64,000 bases of DNA from Nocardia wallacei. Lineage in GTDB: Bacteria; Actinomycetota; Actinomycetes; Mycobacteriales; Mycobacteriaceae. Position 1 is the stretch's first letter, and every line of letters begins with the position of its first letter. Position numbers and translations under genes: made by a program. The stretch lies in the NCBI RefSeq assembly GCF_014466955.1, contig NZ_AP023396.1, positions 4,650,001 to 4,714,000 on the forward strand, read 5' to 3'. Of the stretch, positions 16,408 to 23,799 are shown in pieces. The notes under the pieces are model-generated. The model was not told the DNA's origin, did no database searches, and saw nothing but the letters and a program-made list of their open reading frames with translations.

Positions 16408-16620
16408 ATGCCGACGTATGCGTACCGCTGCCGCGAATGCACCGACACCTTCGAAGTGATGCGGCCGATGAGCGAATCGAATGCGCCCGCCTCCTGCCCG
16501 GACGGCCACGCCGACACCGTCAAGCTCCTCACCACGATCGCGTTGACCGGCTCGGGCGGCGCGGCTCCCGCGCCCGCACCGGCCGCGGGCGGCTGCTGCG
16601 GCGGCGGTTGCTGCGCCTGA
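16408..16620 (+). CDS. FmdB-family small zinc-ribbon protein
   Basis: A 70-residue protein starting MPTYAYRCRECTDTFEV, the standard FmdB zinc-ribbon opening with a CxxC knuckle. The second knuckle is SCPDGHADTVKLL, with C-x3-H instead of CxxC. I recall this form from an actinobacterial subfamily, so it is probably functional. The tail is Ala/Pro/Gly-rich and ends in two Cys pairs (GGCCGGGCCA), also typical. The role of these proteins is not established; a regulatory or metal-binding role is presumed. ATG at 16408 is chosen over in-frame upstream codons because the family begins here and GATAAT sits six bases upstream. Confidence 0.85.
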   Translation: MPTYAYRCRECTDTFEVMRPMSESNAPASCPDGHADTVKLLTTIALTGSGGAAPAPAPAAGGCCGGGCCA

Positions 16621-16639
16621 GCCCGACCGCCGCTGTCGC

Positions 16640-17413
16640 TCAGGCGGTGGCGTCCGGCCCGATCCAGTCGGCGAACAGTCGGTCCACGCCCCCGGTGGCG
16701 TCCTGCGCGGCGAGCCACGCGTTGACCTCGGCGGCCAGCAGCGGGTCGTTCTTGCGCAGCAGGAACACCTTGCCGAAGGAGTCGAACGGCCGATCCGGAT
16801 GCAGCACAGTCAGTTCCGGGTGGGTGCGCACCCGGTAGCGGCCCTCCACCGAGTCGGTCACGAACACGTCGGCGCGGCCCTGGGCGATCTCGTCGAAGAT
16901 GGTGACATTGTCGGGCCACAGGGTCAGCCGCGCGTCCGGGAAGTTCTGCCGCGCGAACTGCTCGTTGGTGCCGCCGCGGTTCACGATGACGCGCACCTCG
17001 GGCCGGTTGATCTGCTCGACGGTGGCGTACGCGCCGGCGTCGGCGGCGCGGGTGATGGGCGCCTTGCCGTCGGTGCCGTAGGTGATCGAGAAGTCCGAGA
17101 ACGCCCGTCGCGCAGGCGAATCGGAGATGCCGCCGACCGCGATGTCACAGTTCAGCGGTTGGAAGTCGGCCTGCAGCGACGCCCAGGTGGTCGGCACGAA
17201 CTCGACCGGCCGCCGCAGCGTGTCCGCGAGGCCGCGCGCCAGCTTGATGTCGACGCCGCGGAACCCGCCGTGCCCGTCGCGCACCGAATAGGGCGGGTAG
17301 TCCCCCGTCGTGCAGACCCGCAGCGCGGGAGCCTGGGCACCCGCGGGGGCGGACACCGTGAGCAGGGTCGTGACGGCGGCCGCGCACGCCGCCGCGATCT
17401 GCCGGACTCGCAT
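16640..17413 (-). CDS. Secreted cyclohexadienyl-dehydratase-like (PheC / solute-binding family 3) protein
   Basis: A 257-residue secreted protein. The signal peptide covers about 1-26 (RQIAAACAAAVTTLLTVSA, cleavage after AQA). The mature part has the family-3 solute-binding fold with VCTTGDYPPYSVRDGHGGFRG, then VGGISDSPARRAFSDFS, VRVIVNRGGTNEQFARQNFP, and LWPDNVTIFDEIAQGRADV. The GGTNE and DN-TIF segments are those of periplasmic cyclohexadienyl/arogenate dehydratases (PheC) rather than simple amino-acid receptors. It may therefore form phenylpyruvate or phenylalanine outside the cytosol, or be a receptor derived from that enzyme. No ABC permease is adjacent, which argues against a transport role. 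It follows the 114-residue gene upstream by 3 bp, so the two are cotranscribed. Confidence 0.72.
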   Translation of the reverse strand: MRVRQIAAACAAAVTTLLTVSAPAGAQAPALRVCTTGDYPPYSVRDGHGGFRGVDIKLARGLADTLRRPVEFVPTTWASLQADFQPLNCDIAVGGISDSPARRAFSDFSITYGTDGKAPITRAADAGAYATVEQINRPEVRVIVNRGGTNEQFARQNFPDARLTLWPDNVTIFDEIAQGRADVFVTDSVEGRYRVRTHPELTVLHPDRPFDSFGKVFLLRKNDPLLAAEVNAWLAAQDATGGVDRLFADWIGPDATA

Positions 17414-17416
17414 GAC

Positions 17417-17761
17417 TCAGCGCTCGTTGCGCGCCTTCGGGTACCGGGACTGCCGGGCGACCCAACCGGCCATCCGCGCCCAATGTCCCCGCGCGGGCGT
17501 GACGACGGAGGTCAGCTCACGGTCCCAGTGCTCGGTCTCGCTCAGCCCGTCCACGGCTTCCACCAGGGACTTCGCGGCGGCCAGGGAGTCGACGACGCGG
17601 TCGCCGAGCACGCCGTCGGAACCCACCAGGGTGACCCGGACGCCGATGCGGCCGATGGGTTGCAGCACGGCGGTGGCGGAACCGCCGTGGGCGGCGACGA
17701 ACTCCTTCACCGAGTCGACGACGGCGGACGGCGGCTTCGTGGCAGTGGCGGTCTCGCTCAT
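17417..17761 (-). CDS. Conserved hypothetical protein, 114 aa
   Basis: I do not recognise this family. The protein has no membrane segment and no signal peptide. A hydrophobic, glycine-containing core (GGSATAVLQPIGRIGVRVTLVG) is followed by a helical stretch and a basic C-terminus ending ARQSRYPKARNER. It is the first gene of a two-gene unit with the secreted PheC-like protein and is divergent from qor. TAAACT on the minus strand (17774-17769) ends seven bases from its ATG, so the mRNA is probably leaderless. It is a credible gene because the start, coupling and promoter all agree, but the function is unknown. Confidence 0.75.
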   Translation of the reverse strand: MSETATATKPPSAVVDSVKEFVAAHGGSATAVLQPIGRIGVRVTLVGSDGVLGDRVVDSLAAAKSLVEAVDGLSETEHWDRELTSVVTPARGHWARMAGWVARQSRYPKARNER

Positions 17762-17768
17762 GCGGCAG

Positions 17769-17774
17769 AGTTTA
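17769..17774 (-). promoter_or_regulatory. -10 element of the 114-aa gene, leaderless
   Basis: TAAACT on the minus strand, seven bases before ATG 17761. The same hexamer and spacing occur ahead of secG. Confidence 0.5.
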
Positions 17775-17782
17775 CCGTCCGG

Positions 17783-17788
17783 TAGGTT
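17783..17788 (+). promoter_or_regulatory. -10 element of qor, leaderless
   Basis: TAGGTT with eight bases to ATG 17797. The two divergent -10 elements here lie only 8 bp apart. Confidence 0.45.
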
Positions 17789-17796
17789 CGGCTCAT

Positions 17797-18762
17797 ATGC
17801 GCGCCATTCAGGTTTCCGAGCACGGCGGCCCCGAGGTCCTGCGGCCCGCCGAGGTTCCCGCGCCCGCGGCCGGGCCCGGACAGTTGCTGGTGAACACCAA
17901 CGCGATCGGCGTCAACTTCATCGATACCTACCTCCGTACCGGAACGTATCCGCAGGAGGTGCCCTACATTCCGGGCGCCGAGGGCACCGGCGTGGTGGCC
18001 GAGATCGGTCCGGAGGTCGCCGATTTCGCCGTCGGCGACCGAGTGGCCTGGGCGGCCGCACCCGGCAGCTACGCCGAGCAGGTGGTGGTTCCGGCCGATG
18101 TGGCCGTGCCGGTGCCCGCGCGTGTGAATGCCGCGGTCGCCGCATCGGCACTGCTGCAGGGTATGACCGCGCATTACCTGATCGAGAGCGTCTACCGGCC
18201 GGAACCGGGCGAGACGATCCTGGTCCACGCGGGTGCGGGCGGCGTGGGCCTGCTCTTGACCCAACTGGCCGCCGCGCGCGGCGTGCGGGTGATCACGACC
18301 GTGTCCACCGACGAGAAGGCGGAGCTGTCGCGCGCGGCGGGCGCCGCCGAGGTGCTGCGGTACGGCGACGACCTCGCCCGGCGGGTGCGGGAACTGACTG
18401 ACGGGATCGGGGTGGCAGCGGTCTACGACGGTGTCGGCAAGGCGACCTTCGACGCCAGCCTCGACTCGCTGCGCGTGCGCGGCACGCTGGCGCTGTTCGG
18501 CGCGGCGAGCGGGCCGGTGCCGCCGGTGGACCCGCAGCGGCTCAACCGCGGCGGCTCGCTGTTCCTGACCCGGCCGATGCTCGCCCACTACACCCGTGAC
18601 CGTGCCGAATTGCGTTGGCGCGCAGGCGATATCTTCGAGGCCATCGCCGCGGGCAGGCTGCGCGTGCGGGTCGGCGCGCGGTACCCGCTGGCCGAGGCGG
18701 AACAGGCGCATCGCGATCTGGAGGGTCGCAAGACCACCGGTTCGATCGTCCTGCTGCCCTGA
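17797..18762 (+). CDS. qor: NADPH:quinone oxidoreductase (zinc-free MDR family)
   Basis: A 321-residue medium-chain reductase that reduces quinones with NADPH in the cytosol. The N-terminal GroES-like half has GVNFIDTYLRTGTYP and PYIPGAEGTGVV. The Rossmann half has VHAGAGGVGLLLTQLAAARG, a glycine motif of the AxxGxxG type, and YDGVGKATFDASLDSLR. No zinc-ligand cysteines are present, as expected for this branch. It corresponds in position to Rv1454c. It is convergent with the phosphotransferase gene 13 bp downstream. Confidence 0.9.
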   Translation: MRAIQVSEHGGPEVLRPAEVPAPAAGPGQLLVNTNAIGVNFIDTYLRTGTYPQEVPYIPGAEGTGVVAEIGPEVADFAVGDRVAWAAAPGSYAEQVVVPADVAVPVPARVNAAVAASALLQGMTAHYLIESVYRPEPGETILVHAGAGGVGLLLTQLAAARGVRVITTVSTDEKAELSRAAGAAEVLRYGDDLARRVRELTDGIGVAAVYDGVGKATFDASLDSLRVRGTLALFGAASGPVPPVDPQRLNRGGSLFLTRPMLAHYTRDRAELRWRAGDIFEAIAAGRLRVRVGARYPLAEAEQAHRDLEGRKTTGSIVLLP

Positions 18763-18775
18763 CCCGGACGCTCGC

Positions 18776-19657
18776 TCAAGCGACGGCGTGCCACCGGGTG
18801 CCGGTCTGGCCGGGGTCGCGCAGGCTGCGCAGGCGGTGGCGCAGTTCGGTGCCCGCCGCCGCGTCACCGCGTTCGGCCCGGCGGATGTAGGAGGTCAGCG
18901 TGTGCAGGTCGCGCATGGCCCGCAGGATCGGGAACCCGGCCCACGCGCGCACGTCCCAGCCGTAGGCGAGGGTGAACTCGCGCAACTCGTTCTCGGTGTG
19001 GCCGAAGCGGATTCCGCCCTGGTAGGTGTTCACCAGATCCAGTTCGCGCGGGGCGATGCTGGCCTCGTCCCAGTCCCCGAGCAGCACCGTGTCGCCGTGC
19101 CAGAGCGTATTGCCCGGATAGGCGTCGCCGTGCACCGGGCCGACGCCCAGCGTGGAGTCCAGCCGGTCGTACTCCGCCACCAGCCTCGCCACCTGGTCGA
19201 TGAGCCAGCGCCGGTCGGCCGGGGCCAGCACGCGCGGCGCGGCCGCGAGGGTCTGGAGCAGGCCCGCCAGCGGCTCGTACCGCGGCAGATGGAAAGGGGG
19301 CGCGGCGGTTTCGTGCAAGCGCCGCAGGATGCGGCCGAGTTCGCGTGCCGGTGGCCGGGGGCGGTCGCACTGCGGGTAGTACCGCCAGAACGTGACGGTG
19401 GCGCCGTGGCAGCGCACCGGCCGATCGATCAGCGGTTCGGTCACGGGCAGCCCGTGCTGGGCCAGCCAGCGCGCGACCGCGACGGCCGTGTCGGCGCGGA
19501 TGCCGTGCTCCGGCGAGCGCGAGATCCGGGCCACGGCCCGGTCGCCGATGACGAACACGGCGTTGGAGTGCGCGCGCAGCAGGCTGGCGCCGTCCGCGCG
19601 CAGGCCCACCTGGGCACACGCCGAGACGAGGATCTGTTCGGTCGATACGTCGATCAT
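18776..19657 (-). CDS. Aminoglycoside-phosphotransferase-family kinase
   Basis: A 293-residue protein-kinase-like phosphotransferase of the APH fold. The catalytic loop is VGPVHGDAYPGNTLWH (HGDxxxxN), and the metal-binding segment is LLGDWDEASIAPRELDL. The N-lobe has AVFVIGDRAVARISRSP as the candidate ATP-binding lysine/arginine region. ATG 19657 overlaps the stop of the upstream XRE regulator gene by one base (TGATG), so the kinase is made only with that regulator. Family members phosphorylate antibiotics or small metabolites; the substrate is not evident. The pairing with a sensor-like regulator suggests an inducible response. Confidence 0.87.
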   Translation of the reverse strand: MIDVSTEQILVSACAQVGLRADGASLLRAHSNAVFVIGDRAVARISRSPEHGIRADTAVAVARWLAQHGLPVTEPLIDRPVRCHGATVTFWRYYPQCDRPRPPARELGRILRRLHETAAPPFHLPRYEPLAGLLQTLAAAPRVLAPADRRWLIDQVARLVAEYDRLDSTLGVGPVHGDAYPGNTLWHGDTVLLGDWDEASIAPRELDLVNTYQGGIRFGHTENELREFTLAYGWDVRAWAGFPILRAMRDLHTLTSYIRRAERGDAAAGTELRHRLRSLRDPGQTGTRWHAVA

Positions 19658-20877
19658 CACAATGCCGGTGGTTGGTGAGTGGGAAACGACGCGAGCGCCT
19701 CCCGCAGGCTCGCGACGACCGGAGACGGTGGGCAGGTGGCGGTGCCGAGGTGCTGGCCCACCTGCTTCATACCCTCGATCACCGGGTGTATGCGCTGGCC
19801 GGGTGGCAGATTCAAGACCGGTACCAAGATCTCGGCCGCGGCGTCCACCGCGTGCCGGGCGATCGAGGCGATGGCTATGTCGGCGCGCGCGAGGGCCTCG
19901 TCGCCGTAACTGCGCTCGTCGCTGGGGCCCGCGGCATAGGCGGCGATGGCGTCGGCGGCCCAGCGTTCGGCCTGCGGATAATCCCCTATGAGGCGAAAAG
20001 TGCTGCCCGCGTAGTAGGAAGCCTTCGCCGCCGGGAATCGCAGCACCCCGCCGAAGCCGGTGACGTCGTCGCGGTCCGCGGGCTGCTGCGCCGCGGCGAC
20101 GGCGCGCGCGATCGCCGCGCGGGCCTCCTCGACACGTCCCAGCCGGGCCGCGCAGCGGGCCTCCAGCGCCGCCAGCCGCACCCGCTGCTCCCCGGCGGGC
20201 GCCACCGCGGTGCCGCGCTGCGCGAATTCCAGAGCGCGCGCGGGGTTTCCGTTCCATTCGGCGATCAGCGCCTTGGTGCCGGCCAGCCAGGCCAGCAGCC
20301 CGGTGTGCTCGGCGCGCTCGGCCAGCCGCTCGGCGGCCATCGCCTGCTGCATGGCGGCCATCGGCCGACCCAGATTCCCCGACAACTGCGCCAGCAGCGC
20401 GACGGCGACGCCGCCGAGGAACATCAGCTCTCGCGCCTGCGACGGCGCGGGGCCGCCGCGCAACAGCTGCCACACCTGGTCCCGCAGGGTCTGCAGGTCG
20501 GCGAGCAGCGGGCGCGGGGGCGCGTGCACGTAACTGGTGGCGATCCGGGCGATTTCGTAGTGCAGGCTCTCGATCGACAGGCTCGCCCGGTCCTCGGTGG
20601 CCCAGTCGGCGAAGGCCAGCGAATCCGTGGCGGCCGCGCTGATGTCGTCCACGGCAACGGTGTCGCCGCCGCTCGCCAGCCGGACCAGCGAACCGGCGGC
20701 TTCCAGTTCCGCGTCGAGCGCCCGCACGATCTGCGCCGGGGGCTTGCGGATGCCGTTCTCGATCCGCGACAGCGCGCCGACGTCGTAGCGAATACTCTTC
20801 GCCAAGCCGCGTAGGGTCAGGTTCCGCTGCAGGCGCAACCGCCGCAGCTCACCACCGAATGCCTGCCAGTCGTTCAT
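19657..20877 (-). CDS. XRE-family regulator with TPR-like C-terminus
   Basis: A 406-residue DNA-binding protein. The N-terminal helix-turn-helix (about residues 5-45) contains ELRRLRLQRNLTLRGLAKSI and ALSRIENGIRKP, the XRE recognition region. The remaining 330 residues are alanine-rich helices typical of the TPR-type sensor of these actinobacterial regulators. ATG at 20877 gives a standard start; an in-frame codon at 20904 is less likely. It forms a two-gene operon with the phosphotransferase. Upstream are four GCAAC-type repeats (20901-20955), which could be its operator, and a divergent small gene. Confidence 0.86.
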   Translation of the reverse strand: MNDWQAFGGELRRLRLQRNLTLRGLAKSIRYDVGALSRIENGIRKPPAQIVRALDAELEAAGSLVRLASGGDTVAVDDISAAATDSLAFADWATEDRASLSIESLHYEIARIATSYVHAPPRPLLADLQTLRDQVWQLLRGGPAPSQARELMFLGGVAVALLAQLSGNLGRPMAAMQQAMAAERLAERAEHTGLLAWLAGTKALIAEWNGNPARALEFAQRGTAVAPAGEQRVRLAALEARCAARLGRVEEARAAIARAVAAAQQPADRDDVTGFGGVLRFPAAKASYYAGSTFRLIGDYPQAERWAADAIAAYAAGPSDERSYGDEALARADIAIASIARHAVDAAAEILVPVLNLPPGQRIHPVIEGMKQVGQHLGTATCPPSPVVASLREALASFPTHQPPAL

Positions 20878-20900
20878 CCAGCTATCTGTTCCATTCCAGC

Positions 20901-20955
20901 GCAACGACTTCGACCAGCGTTGCAGTACTTGGCAACGACCGGCAACACAGCAACG
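20901..20955. promoter_or_regulatory. Repeated GCAACG motifs, candidate XRE operator
   Basis: GCAACG at 20901-20906 pairs with CGTTGC at 20918-20923 as an inverted repeat with an 11-bp centre. Further copies are GCAACG at 20932, GCAACA at 20942 and GCAACG at 20950. The cluster lies directly upstream of the XRE gene and before the divergent small gene, where an autoregulatory operator would be expected. Confidence 0.45.
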
Positions 20956-21066
20956 CTATCGCATCGCCCTGAAATGCAAGCACAATTGCACAAACATTTC
21001 GGCGTCCGGGCTCGGGGATGGGCCCGGAACCGAAGGGGAAACAACGGCATCGCGACGAGGCAGACC

Positions 21067-21357
21067 ATGGCGAACATCCGGGACAGCAGTGGCCGCACGC
21101 CCACGATCGCCGGCGCGCCGCCCAGACAGTGCCGCGGACCGCAGGTCGACGACCGGGAGCCCGCGCGACCACCCGTGGATGAGGTGCACATCCGGCTGCG
21201 GTTTCCGTTCGGCGGCGTCGCGGTCGACTATCGGGCGCCGCGCCGGGTCGCGGGCCGGGTCGCGGTGGAGCTGCAGCGCTACGGCGTCGAGGTCACCGTC
21301 GACGACGACGCACAGGCCGCGCATCCGCCGCTGCCCAACATGCACGCCTGGGAATAG
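21067..21357 (+). CDS. Small hypothetical protein, 96 aa
   Basis: Unrecognised family. The N-terminal half is polar and probably disordered. The C-terminal half is an ordered, strand-rich segment (EVHIRLRFPFGGVAVDYRAP, then VAVELQRYGVEVTVDDD). ATG 21067 is a conservative choice; the frame stays open from 20920, and an ATG at 20977 would add 30 residues that overlap no other gene. No strong Shine-Dalgarno supports either. It is divergent from the XRE-phosphotransferase operon and shares the GCAACG-repeat region with it, so coregulation is plausible. Confidence 0.5.
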   Translation: MANIRDSSGRTPTIAGAPPRQCRGPQVDDREPARPPVDEVHIRLRFPFGGVAVDYRAPRRVAGRVAVELQRYGVEVTVDDDAQAAHPPLPNMHAWE

Positions 21358-21387
21358 GCCGCGCGGCAGGGTCTTTCGCGCCGCCGG

Positions 21388-22008
21388 TCAGTAGTCGCGG
21401 CCGGTCAGGCCCCGATACACGAAGCGGGTGAGGCCCTCGATCGCCTGCTCGTCGGTGAGCCGCACCGTACCCTCCTCGACCGCCTCCAGCATCGCGTGCA
21501 GCGACAGGAACATCATCGCCAGGCTGGCGTCACGGCTGCTGGGCAACCGCAGTCCGGCCGCGGCGAATCCGTCCAGGTGATCGTCGATGTCCTTGCGCTG
21601 CTCCACGGCGAACCGGGCAGTGCGCCGCGCGAATTCCTCGTTGACCAGGGCGGCTTGATTCATCGCGCGCAGCACGGGCCAGTTACGACGCGCGAAGGTC
21701 CAGTAGTGCTCGACGTGGAAGCGCACGGCGGCGGGATCGGTGAAGTCCGGATTGTGCGACGTCCCCTCCGCGGCCGTATCCCCCTGTGCGGCAAAGTCGG
21801 CCAGTAGCGCCTGGAGCAACTCCTCCTTGCTCGCGAAATGGTTGTAGAAGGAGCCCGCCGCGCGCCCGGCCGCCGCGGTGATGTCGGTGATCTTGGTGTT
21901 CAGGTACCCGCGCTCGGCGAACAACCGGCGCGCCGCATCCTTGAGCGCCTGTTCGGTTTCCGCCGAGCGTTCCCTGCGCCGGCCCGTCTCCGCCCGACCC
22001 GTGGCCAT
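21388..22008 (-). CDS. TetR-family repressor, divergent from a flavin monooxygenase
   Basis: A 206-residue TetR regulator. The helix-turn-helix is LKDAARRLFAERGYLNTKIT followed by TAAAGRAAGSFYNHFASKEEL at about residues 20-65. The C-terminal ligand domain includes FHVEHYWTFARRNWPVLRAMN. ATG 22008 has a near-perfect ribosome site (AAGGAGGT) a few bases upstream. The gene faces away from a flavin-dependent monooxygenase; between them lie two tandem 14-bp operator-like elements (22048-22076). It most likely represses both itself and the monooxygenase until an aromatic or antibiotic ligand binds. Confidence 0.9.
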   Translation of the reverse strand: MATGRAETGRRRERSAETEQALKDAARRLFAERGYLNTKITDITAAAGRAAGSFYNHFASKEELLQALLADFAAQGDTAAEGTSHNPDFTDPAAVRFHVEHYWTFARRNWPVLRAMNQAALVNEEFARRTARFAVEQRKDIDDHLDGFAAAGLRLPSSRDASLAMMFLSLHAMLEAVEEGTVRLTDEQAIEGLTRFVYRGLTGRDY

Positions 22009-22045
22009 GACCACCTCCTTGACAGCGGACCCTATCAACCAGAAT

Positions 22046-22076
22046 ACTGAATTCAGTTTCAGTGAATTTAGATTCA
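22046..22076. promoter_or_regulatory. Tandem TetR operator-like elements
   Basis: TGAATTCAGTTTCA (22048-22061) and TGAATTTAGATTCA (22063-22076) are two copies of TGAATTYAGWTTCA, 15 bp apart; the second is a perfect TGAAT-N4-ATTCA repeat. ACTGAATTCAGT at 22046-22057 is also a perfect 12-bp palindrome. A TAGATT -10-like element (22069-22074) lies inside the second copy, so binding would block the monooxygenase promoter. Confidence 0.65.
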
Positions 22077-22091
22077 GTTTTGGAGGACGGC

Positions 22092-23540
22092 GTGTCACCT
22101 CGGGTACTCATCGCCGGAGCCGGTCCGACCGGGCTCACCCTGGCCATCGACCTCGCCCGGCGCGGCGTCGGGGTCCGCCTCATCGATCGGGCGGCGGAGT
22201 ACTTCGCCGGGTCACGCGGCGACGGCATCCAGCCGCGCACCCTGGAGGTGTTCGACGACCTCGGTGTCCTCGACGCGATCCTGGCCGCGGGCGCCCCGCC
22301 CGCGCCGATGCGGGTCTATCTGGACGGGCAGTACGTGACCGAGCGGCGCATGGTCGAACCGCGCGACCCGACGCCGGCCGTGCCGTACCCCAATCCGTGG
22401 GTGCTCGGGCAGTCCGACACCGAGGCCATCCTGCGGGCGCGGCTCGCGGAGTTGGGCGTGCACGTCGAACTGTCCACGGCGCTCACCGGTTTCACCCAGG
22501 ACGACAGCGGTGTCACCGCCGTCCTCGCCGGTCCCGGTGGCGCCGAGACGGTGCGCGCCGAGTACCTCGTCGGCGCGGACGGCGGGCGCAGCACGGTCCG
22601 CAAGACGCTGGGCATCGCGTTCGAGGGCAGTACCGACGAATCCCTGCGGATGCTGCTGGGCGACGTCCGTGCCGACGCGCTCGACCACGACTACGGCTAC
22701 TGGTTCGCCACGGCCGACGCCCCGATGCGCGGAATCGCGTTGAGCCCCTTGCCCGGCGGGCGGTTGTTCCAGTTCGTGGCCCCGCTGGCGGAGGACACCG
22801 AGCCGACCCGCGCGGTGCTGCAGGGCTACGTCGACCGTCTCACCGGCCGCACCGACCTCGAGATCGACGAACCCGCGTGGTCGACGGTGTGGCGGCCGAA
22901 CGTGCGCCTGGCGCAACGGTTCCGGGACGGCCGGGTGTTCCTCGCGGGCGACGCCGCGCACGTGCATCCGCCGACCGGCGGACAGGGCATGAACACCGGC
23001 ATCCAGGATGCCTACAACCTCGGCTGGAAACTGGCGGCCGCACTCACCGGCGCGGCTCCGGCCGAGGATACCGACGCGCTGCTCACCGGTTACGAGACCG
23101 AGCGGCGGGCCGTCGCCGCCCGCGTGCTGGGCATCAGCTCCCGGCTGCTCGACAAGCACACCGCCGGAGACGATGACGCCATGCGGCGCGGTGCGGAGAC
23201 CCAGCAGCTCGACATCAGCTATCGCGATCCCGGCGCGGCGGGTGCGCTGGTGGCGGGCGATCGGGCGCCCGACGCTCCCCTGCGCCGGGCCGACGGGACC
23301 GCGCTGCGGCTGTTCGACCTGTTCCGGGGGCCGCACGCGACGCTGCTCGCCTTCGGCACGGCCGCCGCCCCCGGCACCGAAGGCGTCCAGGGGTATTCGA
23401 TCGCGCCGCCGGAGGCCACGCCCGCCGACGGCGAGCTGGTCGCCGTCGGCGGTCATGCCTTCGAGGGCTACGCCGCCCGGCCGGGCACCCGCGTACTCGT
23501 CCGGCCCGACGGGTATCTGGCCTGGCGCACCGATGCCTGA
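22092..23540 (+). CDS. FAD-dependent aromatic-ring monooxygenase (group A)
   Basis: A 482-residue NAD(P)H- and FAD-dependent hydroxylase. The N-terminal dinucleotide fold is VLIAGAGPTGLTLAIDLARR with GxGxxG. The DG motif is LVGADGGRSTVRKTLG, and the GD motif is VFLAGDAAHVHPPTGGQGMN, which binds FAD ribose. The last 100 residues form a thioredoxin-like C-terminal domain, as in phenol/polyketide hydroxylases and rifampicin monooxygenases. GTG 22092 has GGAGG five bases upstream; the frame is open further but enters the operator. Regulation by the divergent TetR is likely. It may hydroxylate an aromatic antibiotic or metabolite, but the substrate is not determined by sequence. Confidence 0.88.
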   Translation: MSPRVLIAGAGPTGLTLAIDLARRGVGVRLIDRAAEYFAGSRGDGIQPRTLEVFDDLGVLDAILAAGAPPAPMRVYLDGQYVTERRMVEPRDPTPAVPYPNPWVLGQSDTEAILRARLAELGVHVELSTALTGFTQDDSGVTAVLAGPGGAETVRAEYLVGADGGRSTVRKTLGIAFEGSTDESLRMLLGDVRADALDHDYGYWFATADAPMRGIALSPLPGGRLFQFVAPLAEDTEPTRAVLQGYVDRLTGRTDLEIDEPAWSTVWRPNVRLAQRFRDGRVFLAGDAAHVHPPTGGQGMNTGIQDAYNLGWKLAAALTGAAPAEDTDALLTGYETERRAVAARVLGISSRLLDKHTAGDDDAMRRGAETQQLDISYRDPGAAGALVAGDRAPDAPLRRADGTALRLFDLFRGPHATLLAFGTAAAPGTEGVQGYSIAPPEATPADGELVAVGGHAFEGYAARPGTRVLVRPDGYLAWRTDA

Positions 23541-23799
23541 GCGCGCTATCGAGCCGGCCCTTCGACCAGTGCCGTAGCGAGCGGCGAGCGGTCGCGAAGC
23601 CTTTGCTACTGCGGCGTATTCGCTCCGAGCGGACGACGGCTGGTGTAAAGAGGGGTGACCCGCCCGCGACGCGGCCGCGCCGATGCTGGATGATCTGTGC
23701 TGCCGCGCAAGCCGATTCGCCCGGTTCGACGTGACCACGTACGAACCGGGCAGTCGCTCGGGCGGCAGGCAGATACGTATCGACCAGGGGTTGATCAGG

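Noticed and set aside
16408..16620. FmdB-like protein as a damaged zinc ribbon
   Set aside because: The second knuckle is CPDGH, but I recall this form from an actinobacterial subfamily; the full length and Cys-rich tail suggest a working protein.
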